Source: Methylorubrum aminovorans
GTDB lineage: Bacteria; Pseudomonadota; Alphaproteobacteria; Rhizobiales; Beijerinckiaceae
DNA length: 64,000 nt
NCBI RefSeq assembly: GCF_022179725.1
Contig: NZ_BPRC01000009.1
Span: 160,167-224,166, forward strand
Direction: 5' to 3'
Below the pieces are notes generated by a model, which saw only the letters and a program-made list of their open reading frames with translations, ran no database searches and had not been told where the DNA came from. Positions 56,970 through 64,000 of the stretch are shown in pieces (position 1 is the first letter of the stretch; each line of letters opens with the position of its first letter). A program made the position numbers and the translations under genes.

Positions 56970-57863
56970 CTACGTGATCCGCGCCTCGGTCCGAGGCAGC
57001 TCGCGGGTCGCGAGGTTGCGCTTGACCGCCTCCTGTACCTTCTCGAAAGCGCGCACCTCGATCTGACGGACGCGCTCGCGCGAGACGCCGAACTCGCCCG
57101 AGAGATCCTCCAGCGTGATCGGGTCGTCGGCCAGCCGCCGCGCCTCGAAGATGCGCCGCTCGCGCGGGTTCAGCACGCCGAGCGCGTCGCGCAGGGCCGA
57201 GAGACGGTTGCGCCCCTCCTCCTCGCGAGCGAGCACGGTCTCCTGGCTCGGGCTGTTATCCACGAGCCAGTCCTGCCACTCGCCCTCGCCTTCCTCCCGC
57301 AGGGGCGCGTTGAGCGAGGTGTCGCCGGAGAGGCGGCGGTTCATGTCGATCACGTCCTGCTCGGGCACGCCGAGCGAGGTGGCGATCTGCTGCACTTGGT
57401 CGGGGCGCAGGTCGCCCTCGTCGAGGGCCGAGATGCGGCCCTTGGCCTTGCGCAGGTTGAAGAACAGCTTCTTCTGGTTGGCGGTGGTGCCCATCTTCAC
57501 CAGCGACCACGAGCGCAGGATGTATTCCTGGATCGCCGCCTTGATCCACCACATCGCGTAGGTGGCCAGCCGGAAGCCCTTGTCCGGATCGAAGCGCTTC
57601 ACGGCCTGCATCAGGCCGACATTGCCTTCCGAGACGACTTCGCTGATCGGCAGGCCGTAGCCGCGATAGCCCATGGCGATCTTGGCGACCAAGCGCAGAT
57701 GCGAGGTCACGAGGCGGTGGGCGGCTTCGCGGTCGCCCTCGTCGCGCCAGCTCTTGGCAAGGGTAAACTCTTCCGCCGGCTCCAGCATCGGGAACTTGCG
57801 GATCTCATCGAGGTAGCGCGAAAGGCCTCCCTCATTGGCGAGCACGGGCAGAGCGCCGGCCAT
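56970..57863 (-). CDS. rpoH: Heat-shock sigma factor RpoH (sigma-32)
   Basis: The 297-residue protein starts at ATG 57863, with AAGGAGGTG perfectly spaced upstream. Region 2 is present (LVTSHLRLVAKIAMGYRGYG and the YAMWWIKAAIQEYILRSWSLVK block, split by short text), as is the RpoH box QKKLFFNLRKAKGR, which separates it from housekeeping sigma factors. Region 4 has a helix-turn-helix (LEDLSGEFGVSRERVRQIEVRA). It directs RNA polymerase to heat-shock promoters; family members are controlled by mRNA structure and DnaK/FtsH. Confidence 0.95.
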   Translation of the reverse strand: MAGALPVLANEGGLSRYLDEIRKFPMLEPAEEFTLAKSWRDEGDREAAHRLVTSHLRLVAKIAMGYRGYGLPISEVVSEGNVGLMQAVKRFDPDKGFRLATYAMWWIKAAIQEYILRSWSLVKMGTTANQKKLFFNLRKAKGRISALDEGDLRPDQVQQIATSLGVPEQDVIDMNRRLSGDTSLNAPLREEGEGEWQDWLVDNSPSQETVLAREEEGRNRLSALRDALGVLNPRERRIFEARRLADDPITLEDLSGEFGVSRERVRQIEVRAFEKVQEAVKRNLATRELPRTEARIT

Positions 57864-58123
57864 GTGCACCTCCTTCAACAGCCCCCCTGTCGGGCGGGCC
57901 CCAAGCGAATGGCCGCTCTCTTGAGCCGGCCACGCCGCTTCCCATCTTTAATGGAAATCCGAAATGCCCGGTAGCGACCAACGCTGTTCACGCAAGGGTC
58001 CCAACGCGCGAACCGGAGTCCGGGTTTAACGTGTCACGGGCGCGCAGGGGTCGCAGTGCCGAAACGCACCTTTCTTAGCCCCCTCTCGACCTTTCGCCGG
58101 AACCCGATCGGCCGCGGGCAGCG

Positions 58124-60151
58124 TCACGCACCGAGGCGCTGAACACGGGCCTCAACGCCGGCGAAGGGGTGCGCGTCGAGGAGGCGCAGGACATCGCTCG
58201 CCGACTGCGGGCGGGCGAGATGGTAGCCCTGCATGAACGGGCAGCCCATGGCCTGAAGCGTAGCGAGATCGTCCGCCGTCTCGACCCCCTCGGCCACGAC
58301 CTCCAGGCCCAGCGCCCGGCCGAGACCGAGCACCGCCTGGACGAGGCCGCGCTTGTCCTCGGCCTCGGTCAGACCCGTGACTAGGCTGCGATCGATCTTG
58401 ACCCGATTGGCCCGGAGTTGCCGCACCGAGGCGAGCGAGGAGTAGCCGGTCCCGAAATCGTCGAGCGCCATCCGGATGCCGGCCCGTGACAGCGCCATCA
58501 GCTTGCCCTGCACCGCCTCGATGTCGAGCGCCGTCTCCTCGGTGATCTCGATTTCCAGGGCGGTCGCCGGCAGGCCGAGCAACCGGAGCCGGCCGAGCAC
58601 GATTTCGTCGACGGCGATCTGCGCCATTTCTCGCGGCGAGACGTTCATCGCCACAGAGAGGTCATGACGCCCCCGGTCCCGCAGCGCGCACAGCTTCCCG
58701 CAGACCTGTTCCAGGATGAAGCGCAGCAGCGACTCGGTCAGCCCCGCTATGGCAGCAGCGGCGATCAGGTCGGCGGGCGGCACCCAGCCATGCACCGGAT
58801 GGTGCCAGCGCACCAGCGCTTCCAGGTTGGTCACGGTGCGGCCGTCCCGGCCGAAGATCGGCTGGAACCACACCTCAAGCGTCCCCTCGGCCAGAGCTTG
58901 CGAGAGGTCGCGCTCGCAGTCGCGCCGCACCTCCAAGCGGGCGCGCAGGCCCTCATCGAACAGGCGGAAATGGTTTCGGCCGGAATGCTTGGCGGCGTAG
59001 AGCGCTTCGTCGGCGCAGCTCAGAAGATGAGTCAGGCTGTCGGCCGGCCGCGGGCAGATGCCGATGCTCATGCCGAGCCGCCCCGTGTCGAAGCTCTCGA
59101 ACGGCTCGGCCACGATTTGGATGAGGCGCTCCGCCAGAGCCGCCGGACTCTCGACCACCCGCGCGCTGTCGTAGACGAGAGCGAACTCATCTCCGCCGAG
59201 GCGCGCGGCGTCGCAATCCGCCGGCAGGGCGGCCCGGATGCGGCGCGCGACCTCGGCGAGCACGCGGTCCCCGGTGCTGTGACCGTAGACGTCGTTGACC
59301 GATTTGAAGCCGTCGAGATCGAGCAGCATCAGGCACAGCGCCTCCCCGGCGGTCAGCCGCTCCTCCGCCCGCTGAATGAAACCCGCGCGGTTCAGGAGTC
59401 CGGTCAGGCCGTCATGGGTTGCCCGTTCGCGCATCTCCTCCGCCAGGGCGCTCGCGCTGGCATGGGCGGCCTTGCGCGCCTCGGCGAGCGCGGTCGCCTC
59501 ATTCTTCAGGCGGCTGGTCTCGCGGAAGCTCCGCTCGGTCGCGATCGTGCTGCGGATCAGCGCGGCCAGGTACAGCAGGACGGTGGCGGCGAGACAGTTC
59601 CGGTCGAAGCCACCGACAGCGAGCAGGCAGAGCGCAACCGATAGAAGCGGCGGCGTGATGAAGCAGATCGGGATGCGAGCGTAGGCGATGCCGTGCGTCA
59701 CCGCCCCGGCGGTGATCCCGCAGGTGATGGTCAGATAGAAGAGTGTCTGCGCCGTCGTGTAGCCTTCGGAGAGGATCGGCAGAAAGGCCCAGACGGAACC
59801 GGAGCACAGGGCGGCGAGACAGGCCAGCAGCAGGTGACGGTCGACCGAGCGGGCGGCCGCCCCTTCCGCGGTCGGGCTCTCGTCCGCGGCAATTGCCAAC
59901 CCCGCGCAGGGTGCGCGGCACAACCCCAAGCGCAGCAGGTTCACGGCCATGGAGGCGGAGAACCACACTCCACCCGCCACGCCATACCCCGAATGCAGGG
60001 CCACCAGGAAGCTCGCCAAGCCGAGCAGCATGTTGATAGGCAGCGCCTGCTGCACGCTGGCACGGACCGCGTCGAGCTGATCGCGGCGGATCTGCCTGTC
60101 GAGATGCGGCCCGGTGCTCGGACGTGAGCGCATGGAGAACGAGCCTGTCAT
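58124..60151 (-). CDS. Membrane GGDEF-EAL cyclic-di-GMP enzyme
   Basis: The 675-residue protein has an N-terminal hydrophobic sensor of several TM helices (residues 35-205). The GGDEF domain (about 245-400) has an intact LGGDEFALVY active motif. The EAL domain (410-665) has intact NLEALVRWHHP, the metal and catalytic sites in EITEETALDI and LDDFGTGYSS, and VKIDRSLV and VVAEGVETADD. Both activities are possible on paper, so it may be bifunctional or use one domain as a sensor. It complements pleD in the same window. Confidence 0.92.
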   Translation of the reverse strand: MTGSFSMRSRPSTGPHLDRQIRRDQLDAVRASVQQALPINMLLGLASFLVALHSGYGVAGGVWFSASMAVNLLRLGLCRAPCAGLAIAADESPTAEGAAARSVDRHLLLACLAALCSGSVWAFLPILSEGYTTAQTLFYLTITCGITAGAVTHGIAYARIPICFITPPLLSVALCLLAVGGFDRNCLAATVLLYLAALIRSTIATERSFRETSRLKNEATALAEARKAAHASASALAEEMRERATHDGLTGLLNRAGFIQRAEERLTAGEALCLMLLDLDGFKSVNDVYGHSTGDRVLAEVARRIRAALPADCDAARLGGDEFALVYDSARVVESPAALAERLIQIVAEPFESFDTGRLGMSIGICPRPADSLTHLLSCADEALYAAKHSGRNHFRLFDEGLRARLEVRRDCERDLSQALAEGTLEVWFQPIFGRDGRTVTNLEALVRWHHPVHGWVPPADLIAAAAIAGLTESLLRFILEQVCGKLCALRDRGRHDLSVAMNVSPREMAQIAVDEIVLGRLRLLGLPATALEIEITEETALDIEAVQGKLMALSRAGIRMALDDFGTGYSSLASVRQLRANRVKIDRSLVTGLTEAEDKRGLVQAVLGLGRALGLEVVAEGVETADDLATLQAMGCPFMQGYHLARPQSASDVLRLLDAHPFAGVEARVQRLGA

Positions 60152-60758
60152 ACGCTTCGAAGATGAAGCGTACTGCTTCTACGGGCAAAGACGTAACAGA
60201 TGGTTGAAGCCCACCTCAGCCCCGCGTTGCGCGTCGAGACGATGAAATCGCGGGCTCACGTGCGACCTAAACTTAGCCCCACTTAATATGATCTTTCGGC
60301 AATGGATGATGAGCCGGAACGATGACGTGGGGACAGCCATGCTCGTCCGCGCCCTCCCTGGTCCCGCCGCGGCGCTTCCGCTCAATGAGAGCCGGCAGCC
60401 AGGAAGTTCCGCCCAGCGATGCTGCCTTCGGTCGCGCTTCCACGACGCCCTCGCGTTCTACTTGCCCGTTTCGACCGCGCCGACAGGCCGGCGCCACGGC
60501 ATTCGAAAGGTCGTCATGCAGGTTCTCCATTCGATCGGTCAGGCTTGCGGCGGCGGCCTGCGCGCCGGCGTCGGGGGTTTGATCGCGGCGCTCGACCGTC
60601 TCACGCTTCTCGTCGGGCGTGTCTCCGAGGGTGTCGAGGCCAGTTTGGCGCGACGGACGCCCCACCTTAGATCGCGCCGCCGGCCCGACGGCCGCCAACC
60701 GCTCGATCTGCCCTTCCTACACTTCTGATCCTCCGCTGTCCGAACGTGCGGGAGCGTG
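60152..60758. other. Intergenic region, no supported gene
   Basis: Overlapping open frames on both strands (60273-60698 minus, 60288-60728 plus) show no recognisable domain, signal peptide or ribosome site. The minus one has a short hydrophilic helical part but is unconvincing. The left 130 bp is comparatively AT-rich and probably carries the promoter of the GGDEF-EAL gene. Confidence 0.45.
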
Positions 60759-61205
60759 TCACCCCTTCTTGCGTAGGGGCCTCACGAAGCAGCCGGCGCT
60801 TGGGGTGAAGCCGGTCGCTGCGCAGAATTCCGGCAGGCCGCTCCCCTCGGCCGCCAGAAGCTGGAGCGCGTCGCATCCGGCCATCCGGGCGGCCTGCGCG
60901 GCGGCTTTCAGCAGTTGTCGGCCAATTCCGCGGCGGCGACCATCGGGAGCGACCAGCAGCATGGTGATCTGCGCCATCGGCGCGCGCTGTTCGAGCACCG
61001 GGTACCAGTGCAGCACCACGATCCCGCTCGGGGGTCCCCATTCGAGGGCGAGCATCGCCGTGCCGTGGCCGTAGCGGAGCGTGTCGAGCTGCTCGGCCAG
61101 CACATGCGAGGGCACCGGATGGCCCGAGGCGCTCAACATCTCCGCAAGCCCCGGAGCGTCGGCGGGCAGCGCCGAGCGGATCTCCAAACCGTAGCGGCTT
61201 CCCAA
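60759..61205 (-). CDS. GNAT N-acetyltransferase
   Basis: The 148-residue protein is taken from TTG 61205, five bases after GGGGAGG; a GTG two codons upstream would overlap that site. The fold is shown by EIRSALPADAPGLAEMLSASG, the beta4/acetyl-CoA loop MLLVAPDGRRRGIGRQLLKAA and LLAAEGSGLPEFCAATGF. The substrate is unknown. It is bordered by family-4 repeats upstream. Confidence 0.8.
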   Translation of the reverse strand: MGSRYGLEIRSALPADAPGLAEMLSASGHPVPSHVLAEQLDTLRYGHGTAMLALEWGPPSGIVVLHWYPVLEQRAPMAQITMLLVAPDGRRRGIGRQLLKAAAQAARMAGCDALQLLAAEGSGLPEFCAATGFTPSAGCFVRPLRKKG

Positions 61206-61660
61206 AAGCACCTCCCCTCGGGGCCGTCTCGCCAGACCACCCCACCCAGCAACGCGAGAGCGAGGGCCTCATACCAAATCCGGTTGATCCCTTCGGGATG
61301 ATAGATTTCGCCGTCGCTCAAGCGCCGCGCGGGTTTGATGATACGATCGCCGCTCCGATCGAGCGGAGACTGTATCAGAGGCTCTCCCAAGACCCACCGG
61401 ACGGGTGAACCATGGTCGCGGCCTCAGGGCGAGGCGACGCCTCTCTCAAACGCACGCCCTCCGCCCGCGGATTGGAAACGAGCTCTCTCCCGTAGAGTCC
61501 ATAGCCATGAACGTTGGCAGCGCGCGGATCATCTGACCAAATCTGGCCGATCCCTCGGGATGGCGGCGTCGGACGTCGGCGTCATCCTCGCGCTGGTGCG
61601 ATGAGGGCTGCTCACGGGCGCGCTGGGACAGCTTTCCGCGTTGATCGAACGGAGACCGTC
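61206..61660. other. Intergenic region with repeats
   Basis: The stretch carries the two diverged family-4 repeats and no reading frame with domain or ribosome-site support. Between the repeats, 61386-61534 is unremarkable GC-rich sequence. Confidence 0.5.
61274..61385. repeat. Repeat family 4, fuller copy
   Basis: The words CCAAATCCGGTTGATCCCTT, CGGGATGATAGATTTCGCCG and GAGCGGAGACTGTATCAGAG are in order. Matching words recur at 61535-61680 in the same order and, inverted, at 36151-36186. Interior palindromes (CGATCGCCG near CCGATCGAG) suggest a folded element. No transposase. Confidence 0.6.
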
Positions 61661-61680
61661 TCAGCCAAGGGCTTCGAGCA
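61535..61680. repeat. Repeat family 4, diverged second copy
   Basis: ACCAAATCTGGCCGATCCCT, CGGGATGG and GAACGGAGACCGTCTCAGCC match the layout of the 61274 copy, with a longer middle. It ends in the stop region of rluD. Confidence 0.5.
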
Positions 61681-62653
61681 ACCTCGAAAAATCCTCTGGA
61701 ATGGGGCTCTCGAAACGCAGGCGCTCGCCGGAGCGCGGATGAAGGAAGCCCAGCTCGACCGCGTGCAAAGCCTGCCGCCCAAGATCCTGCAGGGCAGCGC
61801 GGGCGGGATCCGTGAGGCGGGCCGCCTTGGTCTTGAAGGCGCCGCCATAGACGGGGTCGCCCAGGAGCGGGTGCCCGCGATGGCTCAGATGCACCCGGAT
61901 CTGATGCGTGCGGCCGGTCTCCAGGCGGCAGCGCAGCAGCGCTGTGACACTGTCGGCACCGGGCAGGGCTTCGACCCGGTAATGCGTGATCGCCTCCCGC
62001 CCCTCGCCTTCGCGGACCACGGCGATCTTTTCACGGTTGTGGCGCGAGCGGGCGAGATTCGCGCGGATCGTCCCCGTCCTCGGCTCGGGCACCCCCCAAA
62101 CCAGAGCGAGATAGGCCCGCTCGAGGGCTCCGCTTCGGCCGTGATCGGCGAACTGGGCGGAGAGGCCCTGGTGGGCGAGATCGTTCTTGGCCACGACGAG
62201 CAGGCCGCTTGTATCCTTGTCGAGACGGTGGACGATGCCCGGCCGGCGCACGCCACCGATCCCGGACAGGCTTACGCCGCAATGGGCGATCAGCCGGTTC
62301 ACGAGAGTGCCATCCTCGTGCCCCGCCGCGGGATGCACGACGAGTCCCGCCGGCTTGTCGATGACGATGAGATCCTCGTCCTCATGGACGACCGTCAGCG
62401 GCAGCGCCTCGCCCTGGGGCTCGGCGGCACGCGGCACCGGAACGCAGACATCGATCCGGCTCCCGCCCGCGACCTTGCGCGCGGGGTCACGCACCACCGT
62501 TCCGTCACACTGCACAAGGCCATCGCGGACCAGCACCTGAAGCCGGGCGCGTGACAGATCGTCGAAGGTGCGAGCGAGGACGCGGTCGAGCCGCTCGGGA
62601 GCCGCTCCCTCATCAAGGACCAAACTGCGTGCCTCGTCCGCCTCGGGAGTCAT
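61661..62653 (-). CDS. rluD: Large-subunit rRNA pseudouridine synthase RluD family
   Basis: The 330-residue protein is started at ATG 62653 (MTPEADEARSLVLDEGAAPERLD); a GTG seven codons upstream is possible. The N-terminal S4 RNA-binding domain is followed by the pseudouridine synthase catalytic motif with the aspartate in GIVHRLDKDTSGLLVVAKN. ETGRTHQIRVHL and GDPVYGG complete the family blocks. In E. coli, RluD modifies helix 69 of 23S rRNA. The rluD-rpoH neighbourhood (about 4 kb apart here) is seen in other alphaproteobacteria. Confidence 0.92.
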   Translation of the reverse strand: MTPEADEARSLVLDEGAAPERLDRVLARTFDDLSRARLQVLVRDGLVQCDGTVVRDPARKVAGGSRIDVCVPVPRAAEPQGEALPLTVVHEDEDLIVIDKPAGLVVHPAAGHEDGTLVNRLIAHCGVSLSGIGGVRRPGIVHRLDKDTSGLLVVAKNDLAHQGLSAQFADHGRSGALERAYLALVWGVPEPRTGTIRANLARSRHNREKIAVVREGEGREAITHYRVEALPGADSVTALLRCRLETGRTHQIRVHLSHRGHPLLGDPVYGGAFKTKAARLTDPARAALQDLGRQALHAVELGFLHPRSGERLRFESPIPEDFSRLLEALG

Positions 62654-62930
62654 GGAAAGTACCGTGGAGGACACCGTCGGGAATCTCGTCGTTTCGCCCC
62701 GGAAAGCGCTTGCGGGGTCGGAGATGCCTCGCTATACGAACCCCCGTCGGCCCGGAAGCTCTCATCGTCGAGCGGTCTAGGTTTTCTTCATACCCCTACC
62801 TTCCTACCGAGTGTGTAGGCGCATGGGGTTAGGCTTGGTAGTCATACTAGGCCGCACGGTTACCTCAGACGGCTCACAATGGTTGACTGTTCCACGGTGC
62901 GGATGCAGTAAGAGAGTATTGGTTAATAAA
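62654..62930 (+). promoter_or_regulatory. Region upstream of tRNA-Glu
   Basis: No gene is seen. The right part is less GC-rich, and TTGACT at 62883-62888 is a candidate -35 for the tRNA, with TAAGAG-like -10 options around 62906-62914. Spacing is not ideal, so the exact promoter is uncertain. Confidence 0.35.
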
Positions 62931-63005
62931 GCGCCTATCGTCTAGCGGTTAGGACAGGTCCCTCTCACGGATCAGACCGGGGTTCGATTCCCCGTAGGCG
63001 CGCCA
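62931..63005 (+). tRNA. tRNA-Glu (CTC)
   Basis: The acceptor stem GCGCCTA / TAGGCGC, a D-arm with AGCGGTTAGG, and the anticodon stem GGTCC / GGATC around loop CTCTCAC give anticodon CTC. The T-arm CGGGG-TTCGATT-CCCCG and encoded CCA are intact. CTC decodes GAG. Confidence 0.95.
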
Positions 63006-63048
63006 AACCAAATCCTTCTCCCTTGAATGTACTGCGGCGCTGCTTCTT

Positions 63049-63123
63049 GCGCTCTTCGTCCATCGGTCAAGACATCAGCCTTTCACGCTGAGGACGGGGG
63101 TCGATCCCCCTCGAGAGCGCAGC
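63049..63123 (+). pseudogene. Degenerate tRNA-Glu(TTC)-like relic
   Basis: This starts 43 bp after the intact tRNA. The acceptor halves GCGCTCT / AGAGCGC match, the D-arm GTCCATCGGTCAAGAC resembles tRNA-Glu, and a perfect TCAGC / GCTGA stem encloses CTTTCAC (anticodon TTC). The T-loop has lost a T (GGGGG-TCGATCC), which shifts the stem by one base. The 3' end reads AGC instead of CCA. It is likely non-functional, unless CCA is added and the altered T-loop is tolerated. Confidence 0.6.
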
Positions 63124-63746
63124 TGGCTAAATTCCTCCCAGGTTTGATTTTGTGCTTCGCTAAAGCCGATAGTTTCAGGCTTGTCATCGAGTGTTGCGCA
63201 CCCAGTATTGGCGCGAAACAGATCTCTATCGGCACACAACACAGTATCATTGGAGTAGCGGGCGATCAGAACAGAGCCCGGCGATGTCGACAATCCCTGC
63301 AGCCGTCCATTTCGTAGGCGCGGCGACCTCGACGGCATCAAGACCGTGCGACGCCTCCTCTCCCCGCACTTTTTAAACCGTTTCCGCCTGTGTCCTTCCG
63401 TCCGCTCTCCCCGCCATCTCATGGCCGCGCAGCGGAACTCAGAATCCACCCGTACTGCGCGATCGGACGATGATGTCACGGTCTGTCGTGGCGTGCTGAC
63501 CCGCCGTACGGCTGTTCGAATCCGAACAATCGGATTAGGCGCTCGACACAAGCCCCCTCCCCTCTCCATGGAGAGTAGGCGCCGGAGGAAGCGCGGAACG
63601 GCAAAAGGCTTGGTCCGGTGAAGGATCGGCGCGGTTCGATCCGACGCACTTTGGCGCCGGGTCATGAGCCCCCTGCCCTTTCCGGGTCTCCAGCGTGCGG
63701 GTCCGGGATGCCAGCCGCCGTGGTGCGAGGGCTCTGAACGGCAATC
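63124..63746. other. Spacer between tRNA relic and rRNA operon end
   Basis: The minus-strand frame covering much of this stretch has no domain and many rare-looking residues for this genome. Two T-loop-like words (GTTCGAATCC near 63512 and GGTTCGATCC near 63630) occur without surrounding tRNA structure, so they may be further tRNA debris. I see no supported gene. Confidence 0.4.
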
Positions 63747-63773
63747 AGCCCGCGTGGCTTTGGCCAGCGGGCT
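63747..63773 (-). terminator. Hairpin after the rRNA operon / initiator tRNA
   Basis: AGCCCGC and GCGGGCT arms with an inner TGGC-GCCA stem form a strong hairpin 26 bp beyond the leftward tRNA. No U-run follows it, so termination might be partly factor-dependent. Confidence 0.5.
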
Positions 63774-63798
63774 GTGTGTCTGTTGTCGTGTGTTGTGT

Positions 63799-63875
<77 letters not shown>

Positions 63876-63923
63876 CCGAAGCGCTGTGCGTGAGGAGGGA
63901 ATGTATGAGTTGCTTGTGCTGGG

Positions 63924-64000
63924 CAGGCCTGGCGGCGACCGACTCTCCCGTGTCTTGAGACACAGTACCATGGGCGCTGGTGCGTTTGACGGCCGAGTTC
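63924..64000 (-). rRNA. 5S ribosomal RNA, 3' part
   Basis: Reading leftward from the window end, the sequence starts GAACTCGGCCGTCAAACGCA and passes CAGCGCCCATGGTACTGTGT. It then ends with a GGGAGAGTCGGTCGCCGCCA stretch, which is the 3' two-thirds of alphaproteobacterial 5S rRNA. The 5' part lies beyond the window. The 3' end is estimated to within a few bases. The rest of the operon should be to the right. Confidence 0.93.

Noticed and set aside
60273..60698. 141-residue minus-strand frame, hydrophilic
   Set aside because: No ribosome site or domain, and overlapping frames exist on the other strand; left as non-coding.
63500..63660. T-loop-like words suggesting further tRNA genes
   Set aside because: No acceptor or anticodon stems can be drawn around them; treated as debris or chance.

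Overview
The window is high-GC, gene-dense chromosomal DNA of an alphaproteobacterium. It is most likely Methylobacterium/Methylorubrum, close to M. extorquens. The grounds are the divK-pleD pair, flgE-flgK-flgL order, the prfA-prmC-DUF4167 block beside ptsP and lysC, an NsrR/Hmp pair, a CbbR-type regulator facing class I fructose-bisphosphatase and phosphoribulokinase with no RuBisCO gene in view, and typical rhizobial tRNA and 5S sequences. The genus call is inference from gene content. I see no prophage, transposase, CRISPR array or plasmid functions; mobile-looking material is limited to short dispersed palindromic repeats.

Layout. 1-7.2 kb: a truncated exported-protein start, a BLUF photosensor with a single-domain response regulator, and the hook and hook-junction genes flgE, flgK, flgL. 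7.4-16.7 kb: a leftward housekeeping block (DUF4167, prmC, prfA, a DUF2268 zinc-protease-like gene, ptsP, lysC) with ubiG diverging. 16.8-23.6 kb: PEBP protein, quinone oxidoreductase, dihaem cytochrome c peroxidase, chemoreceptor, and ruvC and ruvA split by yceI. 24-27.7 kb: divK-pleD, then nsrR and hmp divergent over two NsrR-like operators. 27.7-31.5 kb: three small hydrophilic proteins, cysK, a META-domain protein and a small HTH protein. 31.5-36 kb: cbbR-type regulator with an overlapping FAD reductase, divergent from fbp-prk.

36-50.2 kb: a hydrolase, yebC, small proteins, a metallo-beta-lactamase-fold enzyme, a surface-glycan set (flippase, BioF2-type acetyltransferase, SGNH hydrolase, OpgC), cbbY-rpe, an amino-acid decarboxylase coupled to a GNAT enzyme, and a TonB-like protein. 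50.4-57.9 kb: moaB, purB, a D-amino-acid aminotransferase, purA, a membrane protein and rpoH. 58-62.7 kb: a GGDEF-EAL protein, a GNAT protein and rluD. 62.9-64 kb: tRNA-Glu, a degenerate tRNA-Glu-like relic, and the 3' end of an rRNA operon (5S, then initiator tRNA) on the minus strand.

How the parts relate. The fbp, prk, cbbR, rpe and cbbY genes form a sugar-bisphosphate set. In M. extorquens this set is linked to regulation of methylotrophy through ribulose bisphosphate rather than to CO2 fixation. DivK-PleD, the GGDEF-EAL protein, the chemoreceptor, the BLUF/response-regulator pair and the flagellar genes form a signalling and motility theme. The most notable non-gene signals are at least four families of dispersed palindromic repeats, the tandem 11-1-11 operators upstream of hmp, an internal duplication inside an oversized FlgL, a relic tRNA-Glu, and a 17-bp triplication that places stop codons in all three frames.
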